DNA from: Telmatospirillum sp.
GTDB taxonomy: Bacteria > Pseudomonadota > Alphaproteobacteria > CACIAM-22H2
Direction: 5' to 3'
Length of the DNA: 64,000 nucleotides
Assembly (NCBI GenBank): GCA_020248985.1
Contig: JADCGL010000024.1
Coordinates: 62,001-126,000, forward strand
The notes under the pieces are model-generated. The model made no database searches, was not told where the DNA came from, and saw only the letters and a program-made list of their open reading frames with translations. The number at the start of each line of letters is the position of its first letter. Positions within the stretch are counted from its first letter, which is position 1. The translations under genes and the position numbers were made by a program. Shown here piece by piece: positions 17,861 to 27,625 of the stretch.

Positions 17861-19518
17861 CGCACGTGCCAATGCTCGATGGCGAGGGGCGACGGATATT
17901 GGTGGCCCGTGGGCGCGAGGCCGGCGAGCCATTTGGGTACCACGAACGGATCGGCGCGGAAGAACAGCGGCATCACCCACGCTTCGTCCGCGTAGATCTG
18001 CTGCATGCGCGCCCACAGGGCTTTGCGCTTGTCGGCATCGAGCTCGCGCTCGATCGTATCGATGAGCTGGTCCATTTCGGCGTTGCGAATGCCGGGCTGG
18101 TTCTGGCCCGCCCACGCATTCTCGGCCGTCGGGATGCTCTCCGAGTGCAGCGTGGTGCGCGGCACCGATTGCGGAGCCGAGATCCAGGCATACATGGCGA
18201 GCTGGAATTTGCGCTGGCGGACGGTCTCGCCGAAGAACACGCGCGCGGGCTCGTTGCGGATGCGCACCTCGATGCCCGCGCGCCGCCACTGCGCCTGCAG
18301 CACCTGCTGCACGGTCTCGCGAATGCGGTTGCCGGCCGTGGTGCCGAATTCGAAGGACAGGCGCTGGCCGGCCGCGTTCTGGCGCACGCCGCCGACATTG
18401 CGCGTATAGCCCGCCTGGTCGAGCAAGGCTTGCGCGCGCGCAAGATCGAACGGGTAGGGGGCGATGTCCGCCGCGTAGCCCGCATCTTTCGGGTTGATGA
18501 AGGAGGCCGCGACCGGCTGGCGGTCTTCGAAGAGCTGGCGCACGAGTGCCGCGCGGTCGGTCGCCAGGATCAGCGCTTGGCGCACGCGCTTGTCCTGCAA
18601 CGCGGGCAGATCGAGATTGAGATCGATATGCTCGTAGACGAGCCCCGGCACGTACTGGAAATCGAAACGTGCGGGGTGGCGCTTTTCGAGCGCCAGCGCC
18701 TGGTCGAGCGTGAAGCCGAGCTCGCCCGCCACATAGTCGATGCTGCCCGACAGAAGATTGGCCTCGAGGGCGGCCGTGTTTTCGATCGCGCGCACGACGA
18801 CGCGTTTGAAGGCGGGCATTTTGGCGGCCCACTGGCCGTTGGGGACGAGCATGATCGCCGCTCCCTGCTGGACCTCGGCGATGCGGTAGGGGCCGTTGAA
18901 CAAAGCCGGGTTCGTGGGCTCGGTGTCGAAAGTCGTGCGGCGGCGATAGGTTTCGGGATCGGCCTCGAAGAGCCGCCGCTCGATATGTTCGGGGATGAAT
19001 TCGAACTGGCTGAAATCGTTGTAGGTGAAGGTCACGCGGTCGCTCGTGAAGGCGATCGTGCGCTCGTCCTTGGCGACGACGCTCAAAATGCGCCGGTAGC
19101 TTTCCCCGCTCGCGACGCCCGAGCGCGGATGCCGGCCGATATCCCAGGCAAGGATCGCGTCGCGTGGGCTAACGGGCATGCCGTCGCCCCATTTGAAGCC
19201 GTCTTTCAGCCGAAACGTGACTTCAACGCCCTCTTTGCCGTCGGGCAGGGGAACGCGCTTGGCGCCGCCGTTTTCGAAGGTCGGCAGCGTCTCGCACATC
19301 AGGCAGACGAGCTTCCAATCCTTGTCGTAGGTCGTGAGCGGCCGCCGCGCCATCGCCAGCACGTAGGATTTGGCCGCCATCGAATCGAACATCGGATGCA
19401 GCGTGGACGGAAACTGCGAAATGCCGATCGTCAGCGTGTCGTGCGATTGCGCCTGCGCCGCCCCGTCGAACCCGAGCGTTACTGCCAAAGCGAGCAGAAG
19501 GGCGCGCGCGCGTTTCAT
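17857..19518 (-). CDS. Second peptide-type ABC importer, periplasmic binding protein
   Basis: 553 aa family 5 solute-binding protein. The signal peptide of about 24 residues ends AAQAQS. The mature protein has [19 protein letters not shown], an unusual pair of cysteines in [12 protein letters not shown], and [23 protein letters not shown]. Its ATG overlaps the pyrE stop by 4 nt (ATGA) and its own stop overlaps the start of the first permease. The whole minus-strand cluster is therefore translationally chained. Substrate unknown; co-expression with orotate phosphoribosyltransferase hints at nucleotide or peptide salvage but proves nothing. Confidence 0.9.
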   Translation of the reverse strand: MKRARALLLALAVTLGFDGAAQAQSHDTLTIGISQFPSTLHPMFDSMAAKSYVLAMARRPLTTYDKDWKLVCLMCETLPTFENGGAKRVPLPDGKEGVEVTFRLKDGFKWGDGMPVSPRDAILAWDIGRHPRSGVASGESYRRILSVVAKDERTIAFTSDRVTFTYNDFSQFEFIPEHIERRLFEADPETYRRRTTFDTEPTNPALFNGPYRIAEVQQGAAIMLVPNGQWAAKMPAFKRVVVRAIENTAALEANLLSGSIDYVAGELGFTLDQALALEKRHPARFDFQYVPGLVYEHIDLNLDLPALQDKRVRQALILATDRAALVRQLFEDRQPVAASFINPKDAGYAADIAPYPFDLARAQALLDQAGYTRNVGGVRQNAAGQRLSFEFGTTAGNRIRETVQQVLQAQWRRAGIEVRIRNEPARVFFGETVRQRKFQLAMYAWISAPQSVPRTTLHSESIPTAENAWAGQNQPGIRNAEMDQLIDTIERELDADKRKALWARMQQIYADEAWVMPLFFRADPFVVPKWLAGLAPTGHQYPSPLAIEHWHVR

Positions 19519-20204
19519 CCGGCTTTTTTGGTGCCGTCGGGGCCAATGCCGCCGTGCGCGTAGGACCACACGGCGGGGGCTTCGAGGAATTTGCGCACCT
19601 CGGCAAGCTCGGCGTCGCTGTAGGCCTTCTGCGCCTGCGCTTCCTTGAGCACGTCCCACCAAGTGGCGAGTGCGTGCAGATCCACGCCCTCGGCTTTGAG
19701 GCCCGCCACACTCTCGGGGAAAATGCCGTAATGGAACACGACGAAGCTGTGCGCGACCTTTGCGCCCGCTTCGCGCAGCCCGTTCACGAAATGCATTTTC
19801 GATTTGCCGTCGGTCGCGAGATCCTCGACCAGCAGCACGCGCTGGCCCTCGTGCAGATCGCCTTCGATCAACGCGTTGCGCCCGAAGCCCTTGGGCTTCT
19901 TGCGCACATAGAGCATCGGCAGTTCGAGGCGTTCGGCGATCCAGGCGGCGTAGGGAATTCCGGCGGTTTCGCCGCCCGCCACCGCATCGATACCGGCAAA
20001 GCCGATCTTGCGCTCGATCACGGTCACGGCCATGTCCATGAGCTTGTTGCGCGCGCGCGGAAAGCCGATGAGTTTGCGGCAGTCGCAATAGGTCGGGCTC
20101 GCCCAGCCGGAGGTGAAGATGTAGGGATTGGCCGGATTGAAATGGATCGCCTTGGTTTCGATCAGGATGCGGGCGGTCGTCTGGGCGATTTCTTCGGGCG
20201 ACAT
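19515..20204 (-). CDS. pyrE: Orotate phosphoribosyltransferase
   Basis: 229 aa. The PRPP-binding signature [13 protein letters not shown] lies in the centre of a type I phosphoribosyltransferase fold. The N-terminal [20 protein letters not shown] and the loop [13 protein letters not shown] fit PyrE. It converts orotate and PRPP to OMP in pyrimidine synthesis. The start is ATG 20204. An in-frame upstream Met (20255) would add 17 low-complexity residues and is less likely. The last codon overlaps the start of an ABC binding-protein gene, an arrangement I do not know from other genomes. Confidence 0.93.
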   Translation of the reverse strand: MSPEEIAQTTARILIETKAIHFNPANPYIFTSGWASPTYCDCRKLIGFPRARNKLMDMAVTVIERKIGFAGIDAVAGGETAGIPYAAWIAERLELPMLYVRKKPKGFGRNALIEGDLHEGQRVLLVEDLATDGKSKMHFVNGLREAGAKVAHSFVVFHYGIFPESVAGLKAEGVDLHALATWWDVLKEAQAQKAYSDAELAEVRKFLEAPAVWSYAHGGIGPDGTKKAG

Positions 20205-20360
20205 GGCGGGTCCTAATGCAGGCGCTGGGGACGGATGCTGAGGGGGGATGCGCACCCATTTTTAGGCCCCCGGCCGCAGCAGCCGCAAGCAGGGATTTTG
20301 CGGCTTTGCGCAAGCTCGCACTCTTCGCCTAAGCTTTCCGCAAAACGAGGGGGACTCGCC
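20205..20360. other. Divergent region pyrE / crotonase with a stem-loop
   Basis: 156 bp that must hold both promoters. It includes a 7-bp stem GCCGCAA/TTGCGGC with a 9-nt loop at 20282-20304. No convincing -35/-10 pair could be picked out by eye. The crotonase gene has a purine-rich ribosome site just before 20361. Confidence 0.35.
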
Positions 20361-21197
20361 ATGGCCGCCAAACGCCGCACGCCGCCCAAACCCTACGAAA
20401 CGGCCCCGGACGATCCGGTGCTGGTCGACCGCGCGGTTGCGGGCGATCCGCGCATCGTGACGGTGATTTTGAACCGGCCGGCCAAGCTCAACGCCATCTC
20501 GTCGGCCATGTGGGCCAAATTGGGCGAGACCATGCGCGCCCTCCATGCCGAGCCCGATATCGGCTGCATCGTGCTGCGAGGGAGCGGCGACCACGCGTTC
20601 GGGCCGGGGGCCGACATTTCCGAATTCGAGAAGACGCGCAAGACCACGAAGCTTGCCGTCGCCTATGGGCGCACGATGCACGCGACCTTGGCTGCGGTCG
20701 GCGAATGCCGCCATCCGGTCGTGGCGCTGATCAAGGGCCTGTGCGTCGGCGGCTCGCTCGAGATCGCCAGCATGTGCGATCTGCGCATTGCGGGCGAGGG
20801 GGCGCGCTTCGGCGTGCCGATCAACCGCATCGGCGTGATCATGGCGTACCCCGAACTCTCCGCCCTCATCGGCTTGGTCGGCGAAGCGGTCGCCAAAGAG
20901 ATCCTGCTCGAGGCGCGCGTGTTCGGTGCCGCCGAAGCCAAGGACAAGGGCCTCGTCACGCGCGTCGTCCCCGACGCCAAGGTCGAGGAAGAGGCTTACG
21001 CGTCGGCCGTGCGCATTGCGGCGGGTGCTCCCCTGTCGAACCGCTGGCACAAAAAATTCGCGCGCCGCCTGCGTTCGCCAAAGCCGCTCACGCGCGCCGA
21101 ATATCTCGAAGGTTTCGCCAATTGCGACACGCGCGACTATCTCGAAGGCTACCGCGCCTTCCTCGAAAAACGCCGCCCCAAATTCGAAGGGCGGTAA
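20361..21197 (+). CDS. Enoyl-CoA hydratase/isomerase-family protein, one catalytic Glu absent
   Basis: 278 aa crotonase-fold protein. TVILNRPAKLNAIS and GADISEF match the CoA-binding and oxyanion-hole loops. GLCVGGSLEIASMCDLRIA keeps the first catalytic glutamate (E of GGSLEIA). The second position, normally a Glu in PExxLG, reads VPINRIGVIMAYPEL and has no acid there. Such proteins are often not hydratases but isomerases, hydrolases or decarboxylases. It stands alone between divergent pyrE and the downstream glycosyltransferase gene. The exact reaction is unknown. Confidence 0.8.
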   Translation: MAAKRRTPPKPYETAPDDPVLVDRAVAGDPRIVTVILNRPAKLNAISSAMWAKLGETMRALHAEPDIGCIVLRGSGDHAFGPGADISEFEKTRKTTKLAVAYGRTMHATLAAVGECRHPVVALIKGLCVGGSLEIASMCDLRIAGEGARFGVPINRIGVIMAYPELSALIGLVGEAVAKEILLEARVFGAAEAKDKGLVTRVVPDAKVEEEAYASAVRIAAGAPLSNRWHKKFARRLRSPKPLTRAEYLEGFANCDTRDYLEGYRAFLEKRRPKFEGR

Positions 21198-21360
21198 GGC
21201 TGCGTTGCCGCCTCAGTGGCTTTCGCGGCCGACCGGTGCGCCCGACTTGCGACCAGGAAATCGAGATCGACACCCTGGTCGGCCATGTTTTCCTCCCGAT
21301 TTGGACAAAACGCTACAATCGAGCTATTCCAATTGCCATGCTCATTCTGCGCCGCATGCC

Positions 21361-22452
21361 ATGAAGCTCGCCTTCGTCAATCCGAACTTGGCGCACGACT
21401 ACGACGTCGAAACGCCGTTCGCTGCCCCGCTGCCGGGATCGGAATCGGCGCAAGTGTATCTCGCGCTCGCGCTCGCGCGGCGCGGGCACGAGATCGCGGT
21501 TTTCACGGGCAGCACGCGCGCGAGCGGCCGCATGCGCGGCGTACGCCAAGAGCGCTGGTCCGGCGCGCTCGACGGCGATTTCGATGCGGTTTTCGTGACC
21601 TCGGCGGTCGACCTTCTGGCGCCGCTGCGCGGGGCTGGTTTTGCCGGCCCGATCTATGCGTGGCAGCACAATGTGATCGTGCCCGGCACCGAAGAGGCGG
21701 CATTGCTGGCGGGCCTTGCCCATCCGCGCGACCGCATTCTGTGCGTGAGCGACTGGCACAAGGCCAACTACGCGGCGAACGGCGTTGCGGGCGACCGTAT
21801 CGATATTCTGCGCAACGCGATCGGACCGCGTTTCGAAACGCTTTTTGCGCCGGGCGAGTCCATCCTCGCCGCCAAAACACCGCGCGCGGCGTTTACGTCT
21901 GTCCCCTACAAGGGACTCAAACAAGCGCTCGCGTTTTTCAAGGACCTGCATGCGCTGCGGCCCGAGCTGATACTCGACGTGTTTTCGAGTTTCGATTTCT
22001 ATCCGGCCAACAATCTGTTCCGCCGCCAGCCGAGCTGGCTCTTGCTGGCGGCCGAAGCCAAATCGGCGGCCGGGGTCGCCTATCACGGCAACGTGCCGCA
22101 GCCCGAATTGGCGGACGCCCTCAAGCGCGCCATCCTGCTGTTCTATCCGAATGTCGCGGCCGAGACGTCGTCGATCGCGGTCATGGAGGCGATGGCAGCG
22201 GGCTGCGTCGTGGTCACGACGGCGCTGGGCGCTTTGCCGGAAACCGTCGGCGAATTTGGCATCCTCGCACCGGTCGTGGCCGGCAATATCGATCCGCAAG
22301 CCTACGTGTCGTCCGCCGCCGCGATCGCCGAGGCGTTTGCAGCCAAAAATCCCGCTCTCGAAGCGCGGCTGCAAATGCAAGTCGCCCACGCAACCGCCAC
22401 GTGCCGCTGGGACATCCGTGCCGCCGAAGCCGAGCGTCTGTTGGAGAGCTAG
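21361..22452 (+). CDS. Glycosyltransferase, GT4-like
   Basis: 363 aa. The N-terminal Rossmann domain has GSESAQVYLALALARRGHEI. The C-terminal sugar-nucleotide domain has ETSSIAVMEAMAAGCVVVTT and GALPETVGEFG, the acceptor/donor pattern of GT-B family 4 enzymes. The usual first-domain link to a ribonucleoprotein-like donor motif is short. It probably transfers a sugar to a surface polysaccharide or lipid in the cytoplasm. Start ATG 21361 follows a 163-bp gap with no other gene. The next gene starts 3 bp after its stop. Confidence 0.82.
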   Translation: MKLAFVNPNLAHDYDVETPFAAPLPGSESAQVYLALALARRGHEIAVFTGSTRASGRMRGVRQERWSGALDGDFDAVFVTSAVDLLAPLRGAGFAGPIYAWQHNVIVPGTEEAALLAGLAHPRDRILCVSDWHKANYAANGVAGDRIDILRNAIGPRFETLFAPGESILAAKTPRAAFTSVPYKGLKQALAFFKDLHALRPELILDVFSSFDFYPANNLFRRQPSWLLLAAEAKSAAGVAYHGNVPQPELADALKRAILLFYPNVAAETSSIAVMEAMAAGCVVVTTALGALPETVGEFGILAPVVAGNIDPQAYVSSAAAIAEAFAAKNPALEARLQMQVAHATATCRWDIRAAEAERLLES

Positions 22453-22455
22453 ACG

Positions 22456-22815
22456 ATGATCGCCGTGATTTTCGAAGTGCGCCCGGCCACGGGCCGCAAG
22501 CAAGACTATCTCGACCATGCGGCCGCGTTGCGCGCCGAGCTCGAAACCGTGGACGGGTTCGTGTCGGTCGAACGCTTCCAGAGCCTCGGCGACGACGGCA
22601 AGATGCTGTCGCTGTCCTTCTGGCGCGACGAGGCGTCGATCTTGAATTGGCGCAACCGCCCATGCCATCGCGACGCGCAAACGGCCGGGCGCGGCGGCGT
22701 GTTCGCCGACTACCGTCTGCGCGTGGCCGGCGTGATCCGCGACTACGGCATGTTCGCGCGCGCCGAAGCCCCCGCTGACAGCCGCACCCTGCACGATCCA
22801 GGTTTTACGATTTAG
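22456..22815 (+). CDS. Antibiotic biosynthesis monooxygenase (ABM) domain protein
   Basis: 119 aa. A single ABM dimeric alpha/beta-barrel domain: IAVIFEVRPATGRKQDYLD at the N-terminus, the FVSVERFQS strand, and SLSFWRDEASILNWR in the centre. Proteins of this kind are small cofactor-free oxygenases or haem-degrading relatives; many have no known substrate. It is 3 bp behind the glycosyltransferase and overlaps the 3' end of the opposite-strand transporter gene by 11 bp. Confidence 0.8.
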   Translation: MIAVIFEVRPATGRKQDYLDHAAALRAELETVDGFVSVERFQSLGDDGKMLSLSFWRDEASILNWRNRPCHRDAQTAGRGGVFADYRLRVAGVIRDYGMFARAEAPADSRTLHDPGFTI

Positions 22816-23656
22816 CGGCGCGCCGCATCGCGGCGATGCCGCAGGCGACGACGATGCCGGCACCGATCCAGGTCCACAGGCCCGGCACGTCGCCGAAGAC
22901 CGCGAGGCCCAGCAGGGTCGCGAACAGCAGCAGCGTGTAGTTGTAGGGCTGGAGCGCACTAGCGGGCGCAAGCGCGATGGCGCGCACCATCAGAATGTGC
23001 GCTGCCGCGCCGAATGAGCCGCCCAGAATCAGCAATGCCCAGCCGCTGGCATCGGGGGCGTGCCAGTCGAAGGCGGCGACGGTGCCGAGAAGTGCCACGC
23101 CGACGAGCGGCGTGTGCAATGTGGTGATGTGCGTGTCGTCGCGGCTCGAGACCACGCGCGTGAGCACCTGGTAGACGGCCCAGGCGAAAGTGGCTGCAAC
23201 CGCGAGCCACAGACTGGGCCCGAGTTCGTCGAAAGACGGGCCGACGATCAGCACGGCACCCGCCATGCCGCCCGCCACAAGCAGCCAGCCCGTCGCATCG
23301 ACCTTTTCGCGCAGGAAGAAATAGGCGAGCGCCGTCACCAGCAGCGGGGCTGTCGCCGCCACAGCATGCACGTCGGCGAGCGGCAAAGTGCGGAAGGCCA
23401 GAATGAAAAGCAGCATCTCGAGCAGCAGAAAGGCCGTGCGCAGCGCCTGCCACCAGGGCGCGCGCGTGCGCAGCACGATCCATGGGCCGCTGCGCGCGAG
23501 CCAACAGCCCATCGCGACGAAGATCGCAAAGCGCACGGCCATGATCTGCGCCACAGGATAGATCTGCGTGAGATGCTTGTTGACGGCATCCATCGACGCG
23601 AACAGCGCCATCGCCGCCACGGCCATCAGGATGGGCCGCAGCCCGGCTTTTTCCAC
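22805..23656 (-). CDS. EamA-family transporter (DMT superfamily)
   Basis: 283 aa with about ten hydrophobic segments arranged as two EamA repeats. The first runs from MAVAAMALFASMDAVNKHL to FFLREKVDATGWLL and the second from GPSLWLAVAATFAWAVYQV to the C-terminal basic AAMRRAAKS. FFLREK and FGDVP...WIGAGIVV are the usual end-of-repeat motifs. It probably exports an amino acid or metabolite. It starts with GTG 23656, one base after the fhs stop, so it is the third gene of the TPP enzyme-fhs operon; an internal ATG ten codons in is the alternative. Confidence 0.85.
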   Translation of the reverse strand: MEKAGLRPILMAVAAMALFASMDAVNKHLTQIYPVAQIMAVRFAIFVAMGCWLARSGPWIVLRTRAPWWQALRTAFLLLEMLLFILAFRTLPLADVHAVAATAPLLVTALAYFFLREKVDATGWLLVAGGMAGAVLIVGPSFDELGPSLWLAVAATFAWAVYQVLTRVVSSRDDTHITTLHTPLVGVALLGTVAAFDWHAPDASGWALLILGGSFGAAAHILMVRAIALAPASALQPYNYTLLLFATLLGLAVFGDVPGLWTWIGAGIVVACGIAAMRRAAKS

Positions 23657-23657
23657 G

Positions 23658-25316
23658 TCAGAAAATTCCGTCGATTTCGCCGTTTGCGGTGAGGCCGATC
23701 GCTTCGGCGGCCGGCACGCGCGGCAGGCCGGGCATCGTCATCACATCGCCTGCGAGTGCCACCACAAAACCCGCCCCCGCCGACAGGCGCACTTCGCGCA
23801 CCGGCACGTCGTGGCCGCTGGGCGCACCTTTGAGATCGGGGTCGGCCGCGAACGAATACTGCGTCTTGGCCATGCAGACGGGCAGGTGGCCGAAGCCCGC
23901 CTTCTCGAGAGCCGCAAGCCGCTTGGCGGCGGCACTCGAAAAACTCACCGAGCCCGCGCGGTAGATCTCGCGCGCGATGGTCTCGATTTTTTCCTTGAGC
24001 TTCAGGTCGTCGGAATAGAGCGGCTTGTAGCGCGCTGTCTCTTTTTCGATGAGGGCGACCGCTGCCCGCGCGAGGTCTTCGGCACCGGCACTGCCTTTGG
24101 CCCAATGCTGGGCGCGGATGGCTTGCGTGCCGGCGGCAGCGCAGGCTTTTTCGATCGCGCGCCATTCGGCGTCGGTGTCGGTCGTGAAGGCGTTGATCGC
24201 GACCAGCACGGGCAGGCCGAATTTGCGCAGGTTCTCGACATGGCGCACGAGATTGGCAAGGCCGCGCTCGACGGCCGCGACGTCTTCGGTGCCGAGCGCC
24301 TTGGCGTCTGCCCCGCCTTGCAGCTTGAGCGCCCGTACGGTCGCGACGACGACCGCAAGATCCGGGGCGAGGCCCGCCTGTCGGCATTTGATGTCGAGGA
24401 ATTTTTCGGCTCCCAGATCGGCGCCGAAGCCCGCCTCGGTGACCGTGTAGTCGGCGAGGCCCAGCGCCATCTTGGTAGCGATCGCCGAATTGCAGCCGTG
24501 CGCGATGTTCGCGAACGGCCCGCCATGCACGAACACGGGATTGTTCTCGAGCGTCTGCACGAGATTGGGCTTGATCGCTTCTTTGAGCAGTGCGGCCATC
24601 GCCCCCGAGGCTTTGAGGTCGGAAGCCGTCACGAAACTGCCGTCTTTGTTGTCCGCGACGACGATGCGCGCGAGCCGTTTTTCGAGATCGTGCGCGTCCG
24701 AGGCAAGGCACAGGATCGCCATCACTTCGGATGCCGTGGTGATGTCGAAGCGCGTCTGGCGCGCGGCCCCGTTGCCCGCACCCAGGCCCGCCACAAGATC
24801 GCGGAGTGCGCGGTCGTTCATGTCCATCACGCGCGGCCACAGCACGCGCTTGGGATCGACGGCGGGCGACTTGCCCCAATAGACATGGTTGTCAACGAGG
24901 GCGGCCAGCAGATTGTGCGCGGTGCCGATCGCGTGGATGTCGCCGGTGAAATGCAGATTGATGTCGGCCATCGGCACGATCTGCGCGTGGCCGCCGCCGG
25001 TGGCGCCGCCTTTCTGGCCGAAGCACGGCCCCAGCGACGGCTCGCGCAGGCAGATCGCCGTGCGCTTGCCGATGCGGTTGAGCGCGTCGCCAAGTCCGAT
25101 CGTCGTCGTCGTCTTGCCTTCGCCCGCTTTGGTCGGGTTGATGGCCGTCACGAGGATGAGCTTGCCGGGCTTGCGTGCCTTCGGCAGGGCGGCCGGATCG
25201 ATCTTGGCTTTGGTCTTGCCGTAGAATTCGAGCGCTGTATCGGGAATGCCGAGCTTGGCGGCGACGGCAGCCAAGGGTGCGAGCGTTGCCTTGCGGGCGA
25301 TTTCGATGTCGGACAT
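23658..25316 (-). CDS. fhs: Formate-tetrahydrofolate ligase
   Basis: 552 aa, full length. It makes 10-formyl-THF from formate, THF and ATP. The P-loop-like [20 protein letters not shown] (60-79), [21 protein letters not shown]-type metal and substrate loop (about 98-118), [13 protein letters not shown] and the conserved [26 protein letters not shown] region are all present. It begins 1 bp after the TPP-enzyme stop and ends 1 bp before the transporter start, so the three are one tight operon. The pairing suggests that the TPP enzyme or its pathway yields formate or feeds C1 units. Confidence 0.96.
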   Translation of the reverse strand: MSDIEIARKATLAPLAAVAAKLGIPDTALEFYGKTKAKIDPAALPKARKPGKLILVTAINPTKAGEGKTTTTIGLGDALNRIGKRTAICLREPSLGPCFGQKGGATGGGHAQIVPMADINLHFTGDIHAIGTAHNLLAALVDNHVYWGKSPAVDPKRVLWPRVMDMNDRALRDLVAGLGAGNGAARQTRFDITTASEVMAILCLASDAHDLEKRLARIVVADNKDGSFVTASDLKASGAMAALLKEAIKPNLVQTLENNPVFVHGGPFANIAHGCNSAIATKMALGLADYTVTEAGFGADLGAEKFLDIKCRQAGLAPDLAVVVATVRALKLQGGADAKALGTEDVAAVERGLANLVRHVENLRKFGLPVLVAINAFTTDTDAEWRAIEKACAAAGTQAIRAQHWAKGSAGAEDLARAAVALIEKETARYKPLYSDDLKLKEKIETIAREIYRAGSVSFSSAAAKRLAALEKAGFGHLPVCMAKTQYSFAADPDLKGAPSGHDVPVREVRLSAGAGFVVALAGDVMTMPGLPRVPAAEAIGLTANGEIDGIF

Positions 25317-25317
25317 G

Positions 25318-27006
25318 TCAGCTCTTTCCGGTGGCTTGGCGCTTCAAGGCGGCTTCGCGGATGGCGGTGATGGTCGTGCGCGTCGTGATCATTTCGGGAT
25401 CGGTCTTGAGTTCGATCACGGCCGGAAGCTTCGACGCGACGGCCGCGCGGAAGGCGGGCAAAAACGCATCGGTCGTTTCGACAATCGTGCCGAAGCAGCC
25501 GAGGGCGCGCGCAAACGCCGCGAAATCCGGATTGACGAGGTCGGTTCCGACCACGCGACCCGGATGTTCGCGCTCCTGGTGCATGCGGATGGTGCCGTAG
25601 GTGCGGTTGTTGAACACGAGCACGATGGGGGTCCCCCCATGCTGGCGCGCGGTCGCAATCTCCTGGCCCGCCATCATGAAGCCGCCGTCGCCCACGCACG
25701 CAACGACAATGCGGTCGGGATCGACGAGCGACGCGGCGACGGCCGCGGGTACGGAATAGCCCATCGCCCCCGAGGTCGGCCCCACCAGCCGCGCGGGGCG
25801 TTTGAACGGCAGATAGCGCTGCGGCCAGCCCGTATGGTTGCCGGCATCGACCGTGACGGTGAAGGCCGCCGGCAATTCGGCGGCGAGTGCACGCATCGCG
25901 CGGCCCATATCGAGCGGACCGTTGTAGGGCGTGGGCTCGAGCGTGGCGCGCCAATCCGCATTGGCTTGGCGCGTCCAGTCGCGCCATGCGGGATCGGCGA
26001 TCGGCTTCATTGTTTGGGCGGCCAGCGCAAACGCGCTGCCGCTCGCCTGCACGGCGAGGTCGGCATTGAAGACGCGGCCTGTCTCTTCGGCCGACGGATG
26101 GATATGGACGAGGGTGGCACGCGCACGCGGCGGCTCGAGCATCGAATAGCCCTGCGTCGTCATCTCGCCCAGACGTGCGCCGACCACGAGCAGCAGATCG
26201 GACTCTTTGGCGCGCGCAAGGAGGGCAGGCGACGTGACCGTGCCGAACTCGCCCGCATAACACGCCGAGTCGTTGGCGAACGCATCCATGCGCCGGAAGC
26301 TGACGGCGACGGGCAGCGCGTTCGCTTCGGCGAATTTCTGCAAGGCGAGGCTGCCCGCATCGCTCCAGCACGAGCCGCCGACGATCATCAGCGGGCGCTT
26401 GGCCTGTGCAAGCAGCGCGCGCACGCGGTCGAGCGCCGCCGCATCGGGGGCGGCCTGCACCGCGCGATAGGGGGCGGCGTCGGCGACCGTCGCGGTCTCG
26501 GTCAGCATGTCTTCGGGCAAGGCCAGCACCACGGGGCCGGGGCGGCCCGAAGTCGCCACATGGAAGGCGCGCGCCATGTACTCGGGAATGCGGTCGGTGC
26601 GGTCGATCTGCGCCGCCCATTTTGCGACCGGTCCGAACATCTGGCGATAGTCGATCTCCTGGAACGCTTCGCGGTCGGTCGCGTCGCGCCCGACTTGGCC
26701 CACGAGCAGGATGAGCGGGGTCGAATCCTGATAGGCCGTGTGCACGCCCACGGCCGCGTGGCACGCCCCCGGCCCGCGCGTGACGAGCGCAATGCCCGGC
26801 CGGCCGGTGAGCTTGCCGTAGGCGTCGGCCATGTTGGCGGCGCCCGCCTCGTGGCGCGCATTGACGAGCTTGACCTGGCGGCTGTCGTGGAGCGCGTCGA
26901 GCACGTCGAGATAGCTCTCGCCGGGCACGCAGAAGGCCATGTCGGTGCCGTGCAGCAGCAATTGGTCGACCAGAATCCGGCCGCCGGTACGCGCGCGCAA
27001 TGCCAT
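25318..27006 (-). CDS. Thiamine diphosphate enzyme, acetolactate synthase-like
   Basis: 562 aa with the three-domain ALS/pyruvate-oxidase architecture. The cofactor-activating glutamate is E53 in [16 protein letters not shown]. The central FAD-fold domain covers about 190-330. The C-terminal TPP site is [15 protein letters not shown] with NNRTYG. Conserved Glu separates it from glyoxylate carboligase, which has Val there. No small subunit gene is nearby, arguing against a biosynthetic acetolactate synthase. It likely decarboxylates a 2-oxo acid. It heads the fhs-transporter operon and is divergent from the thioesterase gene across 110 bp. Confidence 0.85.
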   Translation of the reverse strand: MALRARTGGRILVDQLLLHGTDMAFCVPGESYLDVLDALHDSRQVKLVNARHEAGAANMADAYGKLTGRPGIALVTRGPGACHAAVGVHTAYQDSTPLILLVGQVGRDATDREAFQEIDYRQMFGPVAKWAAQIDRTDRIPEYMARAFHVATSGRPGPVVLALPEDMLTETATVADAAPYRAVQAAPDAAALDRVRALLAQAKRPLMIVGGSCWSDAGSLALQKFAEANALPVAVSFRRMDAFANDSACYAGEFGTVTSPALLARAKESDLLLVVGARLGEMTTQGYSMLEPPRARATLVHIHPSAEETGRVFNADLAVQASGSAFALAAQTMKPIADPAWRDWTRQANADWRATLEPTPYNGPLDMGRAMRALAAELPAAFTVTVDAGNHTGWPQRYLPFKRPARLVGPTSGAMGYSVPAAVAASLVDPDRIVVACVGDGGFMMAGQEIATARQHGGTPIVLVFNNRTYGTIRMHQEREHPGRVVGTDLVNPDFAAFARALGCFGTIVETTDAFLPAFRAAVASKLPAVIELKTDPEMITTRTTITAIREAALKRQATGKS

Positions 27007-27116
27007 GTTTTCGAATCCTCGGAGTCGAACGTCGTTTCCTCGCCCAGGCGCAGTTAAAGGCCCGGCAGCACTTGCGTCAATGGACGAAGCGGGCCCCGTG
27101 CGGCTAGGGTGGGGCC

Positions 27117-27569
27117 ATGAGCGATGTCCCCGAATGGATGTGGAACGACGACCACAGCGCGTTTCGCGATCTCGTCGGCTATGCGCCGGTCGTGTGGCGC
27201 GAATTCTACGTCGAATTGGCGCTTGAAATCGATACGCGCCACCGTAACCGCTCAGGCGTGGCGCATGGCGGCGTGATCGCGACCTTGGCCGATGCGGCGG
27301 GCGGTTTTGCCGGCTGCTGGTGCCCGCATCCGAACCGCATAAGGCGCGCCTCCACGCTGTCGCTGAACACGCAGTTCGTGTCGGTCGCCAAGATGGGCGA
27401 CCGGTTGACGGCGCGCGGGATCGCCAACCCGGGCGGCAAATCGATTTTCTTCGCCACGATCGAGATCAGCGACGCGACCGGCCGCCTGGTTTCGACCGGG
27501 ACGGGCGTCTACAAATACCGCCCCGGCAGCGAGACCTCCGACGGTGTTGCGCGCGAAACGCCCGTGTAG
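27117..27569 (+). CDS. PaaI-type hotdog thioesterase
   Basis: 150 aa hotdog-fold acyl-CoA thioesterase. The family signature GVAHGGVIATLADAAGGFA (about 43-61) holds the catalytic Asp region, and LSLNTQFVSVAKMGDRL continues the fold. It hydrolyses a CoA thioester, often aromatic or short-chain. Start ATG 27117. It opens the plus-strand run that continues with an aminotransferase 56 bp downstream. Confidence 0.85.
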   Translation: MSDVPEWMWNDDHSAFRDLVGYAPVVWREFYVELALEIDTRHRNRSGVAHGGVIATLADAAGGFAGCWCPHPNRIRRASTLSLNTQFVSVAKMGDRLTARGIANPGGKSIFFATIEISDATGRLVSTGTGVYKYRPGSETSDGVARETPV

Positions 27570-27625
27570 CGGGGCCCGCGTTTTGCCCCTATAAACGGTC
27601 GCCTGCCGCCGTTTTCGGAGATGTC

